DNA of 8,003 bases from assembly GCA_029863825.1 (NCBI GenBank), contig JAOTUP010000068.1, positions 1 through 8,003 of the forward strand, read 5' to 3'. Under the pieces are notes generated by a model. It was not told the origin of the DNA and ran no database searches. It worked only from the letters and a program-made list of their open reading frames with translations. Both the position numbers and the translations under genes were made by a program. Origin of the DNA: Acidobacteriota bacterium. GTDB lineage: Bacteria > Acidobacteriota > Thermoanaerobaculia > Multivoradales > JAHEKO01. The first letter of the stretch is position 1. Each line of letters opens with the position of its first letter. Positions 1-7,349 of this stretch are shown here, one piece after another.

Positions 1-8
1 AGTCGGCG

Positions 9-1043
9 ATGAGAGGGATCGCGTTGAGAATGGGGCTCGCGGTGTCGGCTCTGCTTCTTGCCGTACCGCAGGCAGGGGCTTTCGAGTCGGATCAGTTTCT
101 CGCGCTCGACATTCCGATCGCAGACTCTGCCGCCGTCATCGACGCCTATGTAAACTCCGAGATCGTCGAGGTGCTGGACACGCTGAGTCGACGTCGTCCG
201 CGAATCGCGTGCGAGGCGATTCCACCGCGGATATACCGACACCTGTTCAGCAACCTGCTGTCGTCCCGATTCAAGAAGTTTCTCGAAGAGAGCCCGGAGG
301 TCGAGCGTTTCCCGGGAGACGACGTGGGTTACTGGCAGTACCTCGGATCGAGCATTTACCGCAAGCCGCTCTTCCCGTACATCTTGCCGATGTCGTCGAC
401 TCTCGATGTCGGAGGTGTGCGTCTGGGCGTCGACAAGTTCGGTCACATGATGGGGGAGGGGCGACGCTACTACGCGCGGTATCGGAGAGCTCTCCGCCGC
501 GGCTTGAGCGAAGAGCAGGCGATGCGCAAGGTGGTGCTCGGCGGTTTGCAGTGGGAGAAGATTCTGCTCGGAGGCCTCTCCGATGGCGTATTGTCGTTTG
601 CCGATCTCGAGGCCAACTACCAGGGCCTGAGGCTTGCCCGGGCGATGTGCGAGGGACCGGACCCGCATCTCGCAAAAGGGCCCCGGGGGTGGCATCTGGC
701 CCGTCCGGTTCGCTTCGAGGACTATGTCGGTCCCTCGTTCGACGAAAGCTACAACGCGAATCGCTATCCTCGCGGTCGGTGGAAACGGGTCCGACCGATC
801 CTGCTCGCGGAGCATTGTTCGAAACTGGATTTACCCGTAGTCCGCCGGCGACTCGAGCGCTACCGTGCGTCCGACGACTTCAGTTTTTCGCGCCGTGTGC
901 TCGCCGAGCATTTGCAGCACAAGAAACTTTCGCCGAACGAGCATTCGTTCGAAAAGCTGTGTCGCGAGGCGTCGGGTCGCGAGGCGACAGCCGGCGACGT
1001 TGTGCTCACTGTATCTGCCAACGGGTCGGGTGCGCTCCAGTGA
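9..1043 (+). CDS. Exported protein of unknown function with a DKFGH motif
   Basis: The 344-residue product begins with a signal peptide: basic residues at R2 and R7, a hydrophobic core at about 9-20, and a likely cut after the A-G-A at 22-24. A second ATG at position 30 would keep the hydrophobic core, so the exact start is open; only 8 bases lie upstream, so no ribosome binding site can be judged. The best-defined block is residues 137-210. It holds VDKFGHMMGEG (141-151) followed by YYARY, then WEKILLGGLSDGVLSFADLEAN (from 182). The D-K-x-G-H and G-V-x-S-x-x-D-L-x-A-N pattern reminds me of uncharacterised exported proteins of Gram-negative bacteria, but I cannot name a family with confidence. 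Four cysteines (68, 214, 270, 318) could form disulfides in the periplasm. The C-terminal third is rich in Arg and His. No enzyme motif is recognised. The gene is convergent with the lipoprotein hydrolase, 76 bp away. Confidence 0.8.
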   Translation: MRGIALRMGLAVSALLLAVPQAGAFESDQFLALDIPIADSAAVIDAYVNSEIVEVLDTLSRRRPRIACEAIPPRIYRHLFSNLLSSRFKKFLEESPEVERFPGDDVGYWQYLGSSIYRKPLFPYILPMSSTLDVGGVRLGVDKFGHMMGEGRRYYARYRRALRRGLSEEQAMRKVVLGGLQWEKILLGGLSDGVLSFADLEANYQGLRLARAMCEGPDPHLAKGPRGWHLARPVRFEDYVGPSFDESYNANRYPRGRWKRVRPILLAEHCSKLDLPVVRRRLERYRASDDFSFSRRVLAEHLQHKKLSPNEHSFEKLCREASGREATAGDVVLTVSANGSGALQ

Positions 1044-1119
1044 CGTCATCAATCGTCTGAGGCGCCCTGCGTCGCGATTGGGTCGAGGGGCGGAGGAACA
1101 GGAAGTCAGGCGGGTGCCG

Positions 1120-2124
1120 TCACGAGTCGGAGGACCGCGCGACTGCCGTTTGTTCGGCGAAGAACCTGAGCATCTCACGGGCGACGACTTCGGGTTGCTC
1201 TTCCATCGGAATGTGACCGCACTCGGGAATGGTGACGAGTCGTGCCGCGGGCAACGATGCGACGGAGCGCCGGGCGCTGTCCAGAGTGATCAGCCTGTCC
1301 TCCTCTCCCCATAGCACCAGAACCGGCCGAGCGATCGCCGCAAACTTGACGCTCCACTCGGGCCCCGGGTCGGGCTGAGGAGCCGTCAACCCGACCCACG
1401 CATCGACAACGCCTTCGATGCGCACGCGATCGAGATAGGCGGAGACCAGTTCACCGGTGATCGATGAGTCGTCGAAGAACGAGCGCTCGAGAGCGCGGCG
1501 TGCGAACCGTGGCCGCAGAGCGACGCCGCGGACATACGGAAAAGACAATGGTCGCCAGCCGGCCAGACTGCGCCTGCGCTCGGCATAGTCGGGAGCCGTC
1601 GTGTCGATGAGGACGAGCGAGCGCACCCGCTGCGGGTAGCGATACGCGAGGCTGGTCACCAGGCCACCGCCGTAGGAGTGGCCCACCCAGTGAGCGTCGT
1701 CGATTCCCAGAGCGTCGAGAACCGCGAGGAGAAGCGCGACCTGCTCGACGCGGGAGTACCGGTTTCGTTCGCGAGGCCGTTCCGAGTAGCCGAAACCAAG
1801 CAGGTCGACGGCGATGACCCGGTGCGAGCGCGCGAGCGAGGGGATGATGTGGCGCCAGCTGTAGGTCGATCCGCCGAATCCGTGCACGAGCACGACGGGA
1901 TCGCCGGCACCGTGATCCTCGACGTGAACTCTCGCACCGTCGATCAGCACGTGCTCACCGGGAAGATCAGACGCCGTGACGTCCGACAGCGAGCGCACGG
2001 AGACACAGCCGGAGAGCGCCACCGCGAGGCAGATCATTGCCGTCGGCACAGCGCAGGGGCGCCACCTCGGTGCTGTACTGCTGCCTCGACTCGAAGGTTC
2101 GAAGCGGGTATCTTCTGCGTTCAT
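1120..2124 (-). CDS. Lipoprotein alpha/beta-fold hydrolase
   Basis: This is an alpha/beta hydrolase of the broad esterase/epoxide hydrolase/haloperoxidase-like group. Counted from the ATG at 2124 (334 residues), it has the oxyanion-hole HGFGG at 81-85, nucleophile elbow G-H-S-Y-G with Ser150, the acid Asp276 in WGEEDR, and the base His304 in ECGHIP; the triad is complete. The N-terminus carries a lipoprotein signal: basic RWR at 20-22, hydrophobic MICLAVALSG, then lipobox LSGC with Cys40. The mature protein is therefore probably membrane-anchored, facing the periplasm or outer membrane. The substrate cannot be deduced. Start choice is uncertain: tandem ATGs at 2127 and 2124 give a full n-region, while a GTG at 2049 (with GAGGTGG about 12 bases upstream) or an ATG at 2037 would give a short signal with no positive charge. 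The open frame continues to an ATG at 2211, but that would add an implausible leader. The gene diverges from the next hydrolase, and the two starts overlap. Confidence 0.88.
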   Translation of the reverse strand: MNAEDTRFEPSSRGSSTAPRWRPCAVPTAMICLAVALSGCVSVRSLSDVTASDLPGEHVLIDGARVHVEDHGAGDPVVLVHGFGGSTYSWRHIIPSLARSHRVIAVDLLGFGYSERPRERNRYSRVEQVALLLAVLDALGIDDAHWVGHSYGGGLVTSLAYRYPQRVRSLVLIDTTAPDYAERRRSLAGWRPLSFPYVRGVALRPRFARRALERSFFDDSSITGELVSAYLDRVRIEGVVDAWVGLTAPQPDPGPEWSVKFAAIARPVLVLWGEEDRLITLDSARRSVASLPAARLVTIPECGHIPMEEQPEVVAREMLRFFAEQTAVARSSDS

Positions 2125-2125
2125 C

Positions 2126-2941
2126 ATGTCCCAGCTCGAGATTCCCGCCCCCGTTCGTTTCGATATTCCCCCGACTGGGGGCGATGGTTCTCTCGTCGGT
2201 TTCGTCGGCACGCCGGACGACGCCAGCCTCGTGCCGACGTGGGTACTCTATCTTCACGGTTTTGGCTCCAGCCAACACGGAGAGAAGGCGGAGTTCTTTC
2301 GCCGCCGCTGTATGGCGGAGGGCATCTCGTTCGTGTCTTTCGATTTTCAGGGTCACGGTCTCTCCGGCGGATCGATGAGAGATCTCACGGTCGCCAGGTG
2401 CTTGCGGGATGCGACTCGAGTGCGTGATCATTTCGCGTCGTGGGCGGATCGGCCGATGGTCCTGATGGGATCTTCGATGGGTGCTCTGGTGGGCTTGTGG
2501 TTCGCGACCACGAACTCGGCGGCCGCCGGCGTGTTCGTGGCGCCCGCCCTGGGTCTCGACGAGAGCTTCCCGGCGCTGATCGGTGCGGAGGGCATGAGGC
2601 GGTGGCGAGAAAGCGGTGTGCTGCCGATCACCAACGAGTTGGGGACCTTCGATCTGGGATGGGGCTTTGTCGAGGATCTGAGATCGCGCCGGTCGGAGGA
2701 TCTGCTTCGCGGGCATCGGCTCCCGACGGTCATTTTTCAGGGGCAGCTGGATGATCGTGTCTCGTGGAAGGTCGTCGAGCGCTTCGCCGACGACACTCCG
2801 AAGCTGACGCGACTGGTGCTCTTTACCGACGGCGACCATCGCCTGTTGGACAAACGGAGCACCGTCTGGTCGGAGACCACCAGTTTCCTGCGCGAACAGG
2901 GCCTTGACGCCGCTTCAATCTCCGCGGGCGATTCTGCGTAG
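2126..2941 (+). CDS. Cytoplasmic alpha/beta hydrolase (serine aminopeptidase S33/Hydrolase_4-like)
   Basis: The 271-residue product starts MSQLEIPAPV and has no signal peptide, so it probably acts in the cytoplasm. Alpha/beta hydrolase landmarks are in order: LYLHGFGSSQHG at 41-52 (oxyanion hole), FDFQGHGLSGG at 72-82, nucleophile elbow G-S-S-M-G with Ser117, an acid in QLDDRVSW (Asp209 or Asp210), and a base in DGDHRLLD (His238). The HGFGSS...GHG.S spacing and short cap region fit small acyl-hydrolases or the S33-like group; the substrate is not predictable. The same frame is open back to an ATG at 1976, but those 50 extra residues lie antisense to the lipoprotein signal region and look non-coding, so the ATG at 2126 is preferred. 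No strong Shine-Dalgarno is visible. A weak promoter match (TCGACT at 2086-2091, 17 bp, TATCTT at 2109-2114) would leave an almost leaderless transcript. The neighbouring lipoprotein hydrolase has the same fold, but the sequences are very different, so recent duplication is not indicated. Confidence 0.88.
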   Translation: MSQLEIPAPVRFDIPPTGGDGSLVGFVGTPDDASLVPTWVLYLHGFGSSQHGEKAEFFRRRCMAEGISFVSFDFQGHGLSGGSMRDLTVARCLRDATRVRDHFASWADRPMVLMGSSMGALVGLWFATTNSAAAGVFVAPALGLDESFPALIGAEGMRRWRESGVLPITNELGTFDLGWGFVEDLRSRRSEDLLRGHRLPTVIFQGQLDDRVSWKVVERFADDTPKLTRLVLFTDGDHRLLDKRSTVWSETTSFLREQGLDAASISAGDSA

Positions 2942-2966
2942 GTGAAGCGGTTCGGAAAACGGCACT

Positions 2967-2991
2967 TAGATTCCGCAGGAAAGAGAATCTA
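2967..2991. repeat. Small inverted repeat between convergent genes, weak terminator candidate
   Basis: TAGATTC (2967-2973) and GAATCTA (2985-2991) form 7 bp perfect arms around an 11-base loop, 26 bp after the hydrolase stop and 95 bp beyond the reductase stop. The position between convergent genes suits a bidirectional terminator. However, the stem is AT-rich and short, and no U-tract follows on either strand, so intrinsic termination is doubtful and the repeat may be chance. Confidence 0.2.
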
Positions 2992-3085
2992 CGTCCTTCG
3001 GGCTCGGAAAGACCAGCGTCACGTCGCCGCCTTGCACGGTCCAGGTGGCGCCACTCCCCTGACGCGAGCGCCGGTCAAGATGCGC

Positions 3086-4075
3086 CTAGAGAACCGATTC
3101 GCCGGGAGCAACGATGCGGTCGACGGCTGCGCGGTCCTCGTCCGAGATCTCGACGTCGAGCGCTCGCAGACAGCCTTCGAGCTGTTCGATCGTGCGCGGG
3201 CCGATGATGGCCGAAGTGACTGCCGGAGCGTCGAGCACCCAGGCCAGGGCGAACTCCGCCATCGGCAGCTCTCGCGCCGCGAGGTATCGAGCCAGTTTCT
3301 CGACCGCCTGTGATCGGCGCTCGAATTTGGCGTCGTCGAGGTCCTTGATCCAGCGCTCGAATCGCGGGCTGTCGTGCGACTCGCCGGCGTAGCGGTATTT
3401 GTCGGCCAGCCAGCCGCCCTCCAGCGGACTCCACACGATGGCGGCCATGCCGAGCTCGCGGGCCATCGGGAAGTGCTCGAGCTCCATGGTGCGGCGGAGT
3501 ATCGAGTACGGGGGCTGCACGCACACGAAGCGCTCGAGTCCCTTTGCCTCCGAGATGCGGAAGGTGTCGACGATTTGCCAGGCCGTCAGTCTCGGCACCG
3601 GGCCGACGTCGTAGTGATTCGTCGAGCACCCGATGTAGCGGACCTTTCCCTGGCGCACCAGATCGGTCATGGCGGAGAGCGTCTCCTCCCAGGCGACGGA
3701 TGGGTCGGGTCGGTGGATCTGATAAAGATCGATGACATCCGTCTCGAGCCGTCGGAGGCTGCCTTCCACCTGCTGCTGAATAGCCCTTCTGGACAGTCCG
3801 CGGTCGTTCGGGCCGTTGCCCATGGGGAAGTAGACCTTGGTAGCGAGTACGGCCTCCTGCCGGCGTCCGGCGAGCGCCGCGCCGACGATCTCTTCGGTTT
3901 CGCCGTCGGCGTACATGTCGGCGGTGTCGATGAAATTGATGCCGTGATCCAGCGCCTGGTGGATGATCCGCGTGCACTCGGCTCGGTCGGTGTTGCCCCA
4001 GGCGCCCAACATCATCGTTCCGAGGCAGAGTGGTGAGACCTTGATGCCGGCAGGTCCGAGATTTCGATAGTCCAT
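3086..4075 (-). CDS. Aldo-keto reductase
   Basis: The 329-residue product is a full-length NAD(P)H-dependent oxidoreductase of the aldo-keto reductase superfamily, a TIM barrel reducing aldehydes or ketones. The catalytic tetrad is intact: Asp50 and Tyr55 in FIDTADMY, Lys80 in LATKVYF and His121 in YQIHRPD. Other family marks are the N-terminal MDYRNLGPAGIKVSPLCLGT, VRYIGCSTN at 145-153, QPPYSILRR at 187-195, SPLEGGWLADKY at 216-227, and the cofactor-phosphate/adenine loop IIGPRTIEQLEG at 290-301. It resembles the bacterial Tas/YhdN/IolS-type branch rather than the mammalian AKR1 type; the physiological substrate is unknown. The start is well supported: GAGGAGGAGG sits just upstream of the ATG. 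The gene is transcribed alone, convergent with the hydrolase and divergent from the M1 peptidase, so its role is probably independent of both. Confidence 0.95.
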   Translation of the reverse strand: MDYRNLGPAGIKVSPLCLGTMMLGAWGNTDRAECTRIIHQALDHGINFIDTADMYADGETEEIVGAALAGRRQEAVLATKVYFPMGNGPNDRGLSRRAIQQQVEGSLRRLETDVIDLYQIHRPDPSVAWEETLSAMTDLVRQGKVRYIGCSTNHYDVGPVPRLTAWQIVDTFRISEAKGLERFVCVQPPYSILRRTMELEHFPMARELGMAAIVWSPLEGGWLADKYRYAGESHDSPRFERWIKDLDDAKFERRSQAVEKLARYLAARELPMAEFALAWVLDAPAVTSAIIGPRTIEQLEGCLRALDVEISDEDRAAVDRIVAPGESVL

Positions 4076-4090
4076 CGCCTCCTCCTCACG

Positions 4091-4118
4091 AGTCTACGCA
4101 GGGGAGGGAGGGTATCAA
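4091..4118 (-). promoter_or_regulatory. Candidate sigma70-like promoter for the aldo-keto reductase
   Basis: On the minus strand TTGATA (4118-4113, 5 of 6 to the -35 consensus) is followed after 16 bp by TAGACT (4096-4091, 4 of 6 to -10). Initiation about 7 bases further would fall near 4084, inside the Shine-Dalgarno purine run (4086-4078), giving a very short leader. That closeness weakens the call. It rests on consensus match only. Confidence 0.3.
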
Positions 4119-4243
4119 AGGGAGAGGTGAGCCGAGCTGCTGTCGGGGGCGAATCGGCGACCCGATGGGAGCGGTGGAGAGAAAGCGCCTTCCGTGGTCG
4201 ATCGACAAATCGAAGCACGTGGTGACGTCTCCTTCTGCCAACC

Positions 4244-4271
4244 TTCAGAAGCGCTCAGGATTCGGTACAAT
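4244..4271 (+). promoter_or_regulatory. Candidate sigma70-like promoter for the peptidase operon
   Basis: TTCAGA (4244-4249, 4 of 6) and TACAAT (4266-4271, 5 of 6) are separated by 16 bp. Initiation would fall near 4278, leaving a leader of about 36 bases before the ATG at 4314. It lies in an AT-richer pocket of the 238 bp divergent region. If real, it excludes the open-frame extension back to 4194 from translation, in agreement with the signal peptide beginning at 4314. Confidence 0.4.
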
Positions 4272-4313
4272 CCCCTCGTCTTGACGCAAGGACCGTGGCA
4301 TCGACCGATTCCG

Positions 4314-6395
4314 ATGGGAGTCGTGGAAGCATTAGGCGTCGCTCGCGCGACGCGTCGCCTGGCGGTGTGTGTGCTTCTCGGCGCAAGCATGGCCTCGGGT
4401 GGGGCGGCCGCGATAAGTGAGGCGGTCCTGTCTCCGCGCAACGCCAGCTACACGATCTCGGTCGAGCTCGACGCTGCGGAAAAGAGGCTCGAGGGCAGCC
4501 TCCTCCTCGAGTGGCGAAACATCCAGGATCTCCCGACTGACGAGCTGCGGTTTCACCTCTACTGGAACGCCTGGCGCAACAACCGCTCCAGCTGGATGCG
4601 CGAAGACCGGTATCGTGGGCGCAGCGACCGGGGCGAGAAGATTCTCGCCGAGGACTGGTCGTCGAGCGATCTCGAGTCCATTCGTCTGCTCGGCGTCGAC
4701 GATCAGCCTGCCACCGACCTGCTGCCGACGCTGAGCTACCTGTGGCCGGATGACGGCAACATCGACGACCGAACTCTCTTCAAGGTCGACCTCCCGGCAG
4801 CGGTCGAGCCGGGTGAGACGATTCGAGTGGAGATCGAGTGGACGGCGCGCATCCCGCGCACTTTTGCCCGCACCGGGTATCGCGGCGACTATTTTTTCCT
4901 CGCCCACTGGTTCCCGAAACTGGCGGTGTTCGAGAAAGAGGGCTGGCGCGCTCATCAGTACCACGCCGCGACCGAGTACTACTCGGACTACGGCGTCTAC
5001 GATGTGTCGATGAAGGTCCCGGCGGGTTGGGTGCTCGGGGCGACCGGCCGCGAAGTCGAGCGTCGCGACAACGGAGACGGAAGCGAGACCCACCGCTATT
5101 CCCAGGCCGACGTCCACGCTTTCACCTGGACGGTCAGCCCGGAGTATCTGGAGCTGCAGGATCGCTTCGAAGAGCCTGGCCTGCCGCCAGTCGAACTCCG
5201 CCTCCTGCTGCAACCGGAACATCGGCGCCAGGCAGAGCGGCATTTCGCCGCCACCAAGGCGGCGCTCAAGTACTACGGCTCGTGGTACGGCCCCTATCCG
5301 TACCCGCAGCTCACGGTTGTCGACCCGGCCTTCGGCAGCGGCGCCGGGGGCATGGAGTATCCAACGCTCTTCACCAGCGGCACGCGACTGTTCAACCCGC
5401 TTGGCGCTGGTCGCCCGGAAGGCGTGACGATTCACGAGGCGGGGCACCAGTTCTGGTACGGCATCGTCGGCAACAACGAGTTCGAGCACGCGTGGCTGGA
5501 CGAGGGGCTCAATTCGTTCACCGACGCTCGCGTTCTCGAGGCAGCCTACGACGAGTGGGTCTACAGCAAACGCTATTTCACGCCGCCGGGTACGGAAGCG
5601 GGGCAGGGCTTCTTCCCATTCCTGTTTCGCGATATCCGCTTGACGCGCGAGGTCGACGGCAATGGGCTCGACCGCTACCGGCGCACGGCGATCTCGGATG
5701 TCCAATCGATGCCGACCTGGCGCTACCATCCGGAAACGGCGAGCGGCATCAGCTACAGCAAGACCGCGACCTGGCTGCACACCTTGGAGCGCCACCTCGG
5801 ATGGGACACGCTGCGCCGGATCCTGTCGACGTTCTTCGAGCGATTCAGCTTCGCCCATCCGAAACCAGAGGACTTCTATGCCGTTGCCAGTGAAGTGGCA
5901 GGAGAGGATCTGTACAGGTTCTTCGATCAGGTCGTCCGCCAGGCCCGTACTTTCGACTACGCGATCGACTCGGTCAAGAGCGAGCGTCAGAAGGCGGAAG
6001 GCTGGTTCGAAGCGGACGGCGAGCTGGTGCTGCGGGAGGAAGAGCAGTCGCCCGACGAGAGCTCGGAAGAGGGCGCGGAGTACCACACCGAAGTCGTTGT
6101 GCGCCGCCTCGGGAGCGGCACCTTTCCGCTGGATGTGCTGCTGGTCTTCGAGGACGGGTCCGAGGTCAGGCGAACATGGGATGGTCGCTATCGCTGGAAG
6201 CGGATCGCGCATGACGGCCCCTCGAAGCTCGAGTACGCTGTCGTCGATCCAGAGCGGACCCTGCTGCTGGACGAGAACTACACGAACAACAGTCGGTTTC
6301 TGGAGCCAGGTGATCGCTGGCCGGCCACCAAGTGGGCGGGCAAGTGGCTCATGTGGTTCCAGAATCTCCTGATGAGCTTCGCCTACTTCGTGTGA
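4314..6395 (+). CDS. Exported M1-family zinc metallopeptidase
   Basis: A gluzincin aminopeptidase-type enzyme expected to remove N-terminal residues from peptides outside the cytoplasm. From the ATG at 4314 the product has 693 residues. A signal peptide covers about 1-33 (RATRR n-region, hydrophobic LAVCVLLGA, end at AAA). An N-terminal beta domain follows (about 40-280). The catalytic domain has the substrate-binding GGMEY at 345-349, the zinc site HEAGH at 374-378 with exactly 18 residues to Glu397 (HExxH-x18-E), and a likely transition-state Tyr481 in SYSKTATW. The usual GxMEN ends in Tyr instead of Asn, which I recall as common in a bacterial M1 subclade. A C-terminal beta domain (about 580-670) follows an acidic stretch (575-590). 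The last 16 residues are strongly hydrophobic and aromatic, starting WLMWFQNLLM. No clear Shine-Dalgarno precedes 4314; a GTG at 4323 is an alternative start. The frame is open back to 4194, but that part lies across the candidate promoter. The gene heads an apparent three-gene operon. Confidence 0.93.
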   Translation: MGVVEALGVARATRRLAVCVLLGASMASGGAAAISEAVLSPRNASYTISVELDAAEKRLEGSLLLEWRNIQDLPTDELRFHLYWNAWRNNRSSWMREDRYRGRSDRGEKILAEDWSSSDLESIRLLGVDDQPATDLLPTLSYLWPDDGNIDDRTLFKVDLPAAVEPGETIRVEIEWTARIPRTFARTGYRGDYFFLAHWFPKLAVFEKEGWRAHQYHAATEYYSDYGVYDVSMKVPAGWVLGATGREVERRDNGDGSETHRYSQADVHAFTWTVSPEYLELQDRFEEPGLPPVELRLLLQPEHRRQAERHFAATKAALKYYGSWYGPYPYPQLTVVDPAFGSGAGGMEYPTLFTSGTRLFNPLGAGRPEGVTIHEAGHQFWYGIVGNNEFEHAWLDEGLNSFTDARVLEAAYDEWVYSKRYFTPPGTEAGQGFFPFLFRDIRLTREVDGNGLDRYRRTAISDVQSMPTWRYHPETASGISYSKTATWLHTLERHLGWDTLRRILSTFFERFSFAHPKPEDFYAVASEVAGEDLYRFFDQVVRQARTFDYAIDSVKSERQKAEGWFEADGELVLREEEQSPDESSEEGAEYHTEVVVRRLGSGTFPLDVLLVFEDGSEVRRTWDGRYRWKRIAHDGPSKLEYAVVDPERTLLLDENYTNNSRFLEPGDRWPATKWAGKWLMWFQNLLMSFAYFV

Positions 6396-6403
6396 GGACT
6401 TCG

Positions 6404-7345
6404 ATGCTCGGCGCTCTTATACACGGACTTCGACGAACCGCGGCGGCACCGGGACTGGTGATCCTGCTGTGGCTCGCCAGTCTCGTCGCGGCCCTTCCGG
6501 CGGCGGTGATGGTGCAGGAGGCGATTCACCGGTCGGTCGGCACGAGCCTGGCGCGCGAGTCGTTGCGCGAGGGCTTCGACACCGGGTGGTTCGGGGAATT
6601 CGAAGCGGCATCCGAGGGTCTGCCAGCCACCCTGTCACCGAGCCACACGGGTGTCGGCGCAGTGTTCGATGCCCTCGATGCGTGGTGGAACGGCGATCTC
6701 TTCCGGATGCCTGTGTCGACGCTCGTCTTCGGCGTGACCTTCGCGTTGCTGTGGCTCTTCCTCCTCGGCGGCGCCCTGACGCGGTTGCATCGACCTCGGG
6801 ACCGCATGGGCTGGGTCGACGTCGTTGCCGCAGGCGGACGACTCTTTCCGCGATATCTGCGGCTGGCGGTGCTCTCGGCGCCGCTCTACTACGGCGTCTT
6901 TCGCCTCGCGGGGTGGCTGTTCCCGAAGATCGAGCACCTCACGCGGGATGTGACGCTGGAGAGGACGGTCCTCGTCTACAACATGCTTGCGGCGGTGCTG
7001 ATCGTTCTGTTGCTGGCACTCGTCAAGATGGTCGGGGACTATGCCAAGATCGCCATCGTGGTGGAGAATCGCCGCAGCTCGGTGCTGGCGTTTCTGGCCG
7101 GCTGTGGGTTCGTTCTCCGCCATCCGATATCGACTCTTGGGCTGGTGAGCCTCTTCGCGGTCCTCACGATGGCATTGATCGCCGCCTTTGCTGCAGTGGC
7201 TCCGGGAGCGCGCGAGAGCACGGTCGTGGGGATTATCCTTGCCATCGCTGCGAGCCAGGTGTTCCTGGTGCTGCGAACGGCGCTTCGACTCGGCTTGCTG
7301 GCCAGCCAGGTCGTCCTGTTCGACGAGCAACGCCGAAGGATCTGA
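6404..7345 (+). CDS. Polytopic membrane protein of unknown function
   Basis: The 313-residue product has about six hydrophobic segments: roughly 16-38, 105-125, 150-172, 189-210, 243-266 and 273-300. A hydrophilic loop at about 40-100, rich in Glu, Trp and small residues, separates the first two and may face the periplasm. The layout of an even number of helices with charged ends (LIHGLRR at the start, DEQRRRI at the end) puts both termini in the cytoplasm under the positive-inside rule. A notable segment is VKMVGDYAKIAIVVENRRSS at about 207-226 between helices 4 and 5. I do not recognise a named family, and no transporter or enzyme signature is visible. The ATG at 6404 lies 8 bases after the M1 peptidase stop, and the GAGG Shine-Dalgarno overlaps that stop, so translation is probably coupled. 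An open-frame extension to 6332 lies inside the peptidase gene and is not used. The operon position suggests work with the flanking peptidases, perhaps in peptide handling or membrane assembly (inference). Confidence 0.85.
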   Translation: MLGALIHGLRRTAAAPGLVILLWLASLVAALPAAVMVQEAIHRSVGTSLARESLREGFDTGWFGEFEAASEGLPATLSPSHTGVGAVFDALDAWWNGDLFRMPVSTLVFGVTFALLWLFLLGGALTRLHRPRDRMGWVDVVAAGGRLFPRYLRLAVLSAPLYYGVFRLAGWLFPKIEHLTRDVTLERTVLVYNMLAAVLIVLLLALVKMVGDYAKIAIVVENRRSSVLAFLAGCGFVLRHPISTLGLVSLFAVLTMALIAAFAAVAPGARESTVVGIILAIAASQVFLVLRTALRLGLLASQVVLFDEQRRRI

Positions 7346-7349
7346 CGAG

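Noticed and set aside
1041..1080. TGACGTCA palindrome at the first gene's stop and CAATCG/CGATTG arms at 1050-1055 and 1075-1080 as a terminator or operator
   Set aside because: The arms are only 6 bp around a 19-base loop with no T-tract, and the palindrome overlaps a stop codon; chance is the simpler explanation.
1678..2427. 249-codon plus-strand open frame across both hydrolase genes
   Set aside because: It overlaps the catalytic part of the lipoprotein hydrolase antisense and the second hydrolase out of frame; its composition is Arg/Asp-rich with no motif.
1120..2941. Tandem duplication origin of the two neighbouring alpha/beta hydrolases
   Set aside because: They share only the fold motifs (HGFG, GxSxG, Asp, His); sequences, lengths and targeting signals differ, so recent duplication is not supported.
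2942..3313. Plus-strand open frame right after the second hydrolase stop
   Set aside because: Two thirds of it lies antisense to the well-supported end of the aldo-keto reductase, and the translation looks like non-coding GC-rich sequence.
4162..4320. CCGATGGGAG repeated at 4162-4171 and 4311-4320, the second at the M1 start codon
   Set aside because: A single 10-base repeat with no further similarity around it is not enough to claim an operator or duplicated leader.
4332..6212. 626-codon open frame on the minus strand opposite the M1 peptidase
   Set aside because: It has no recognisable motifs and mirrors the codon structure of a clearly real zinc peptidase on the other strand; long antisense frames are expected in GC-rich DNA.
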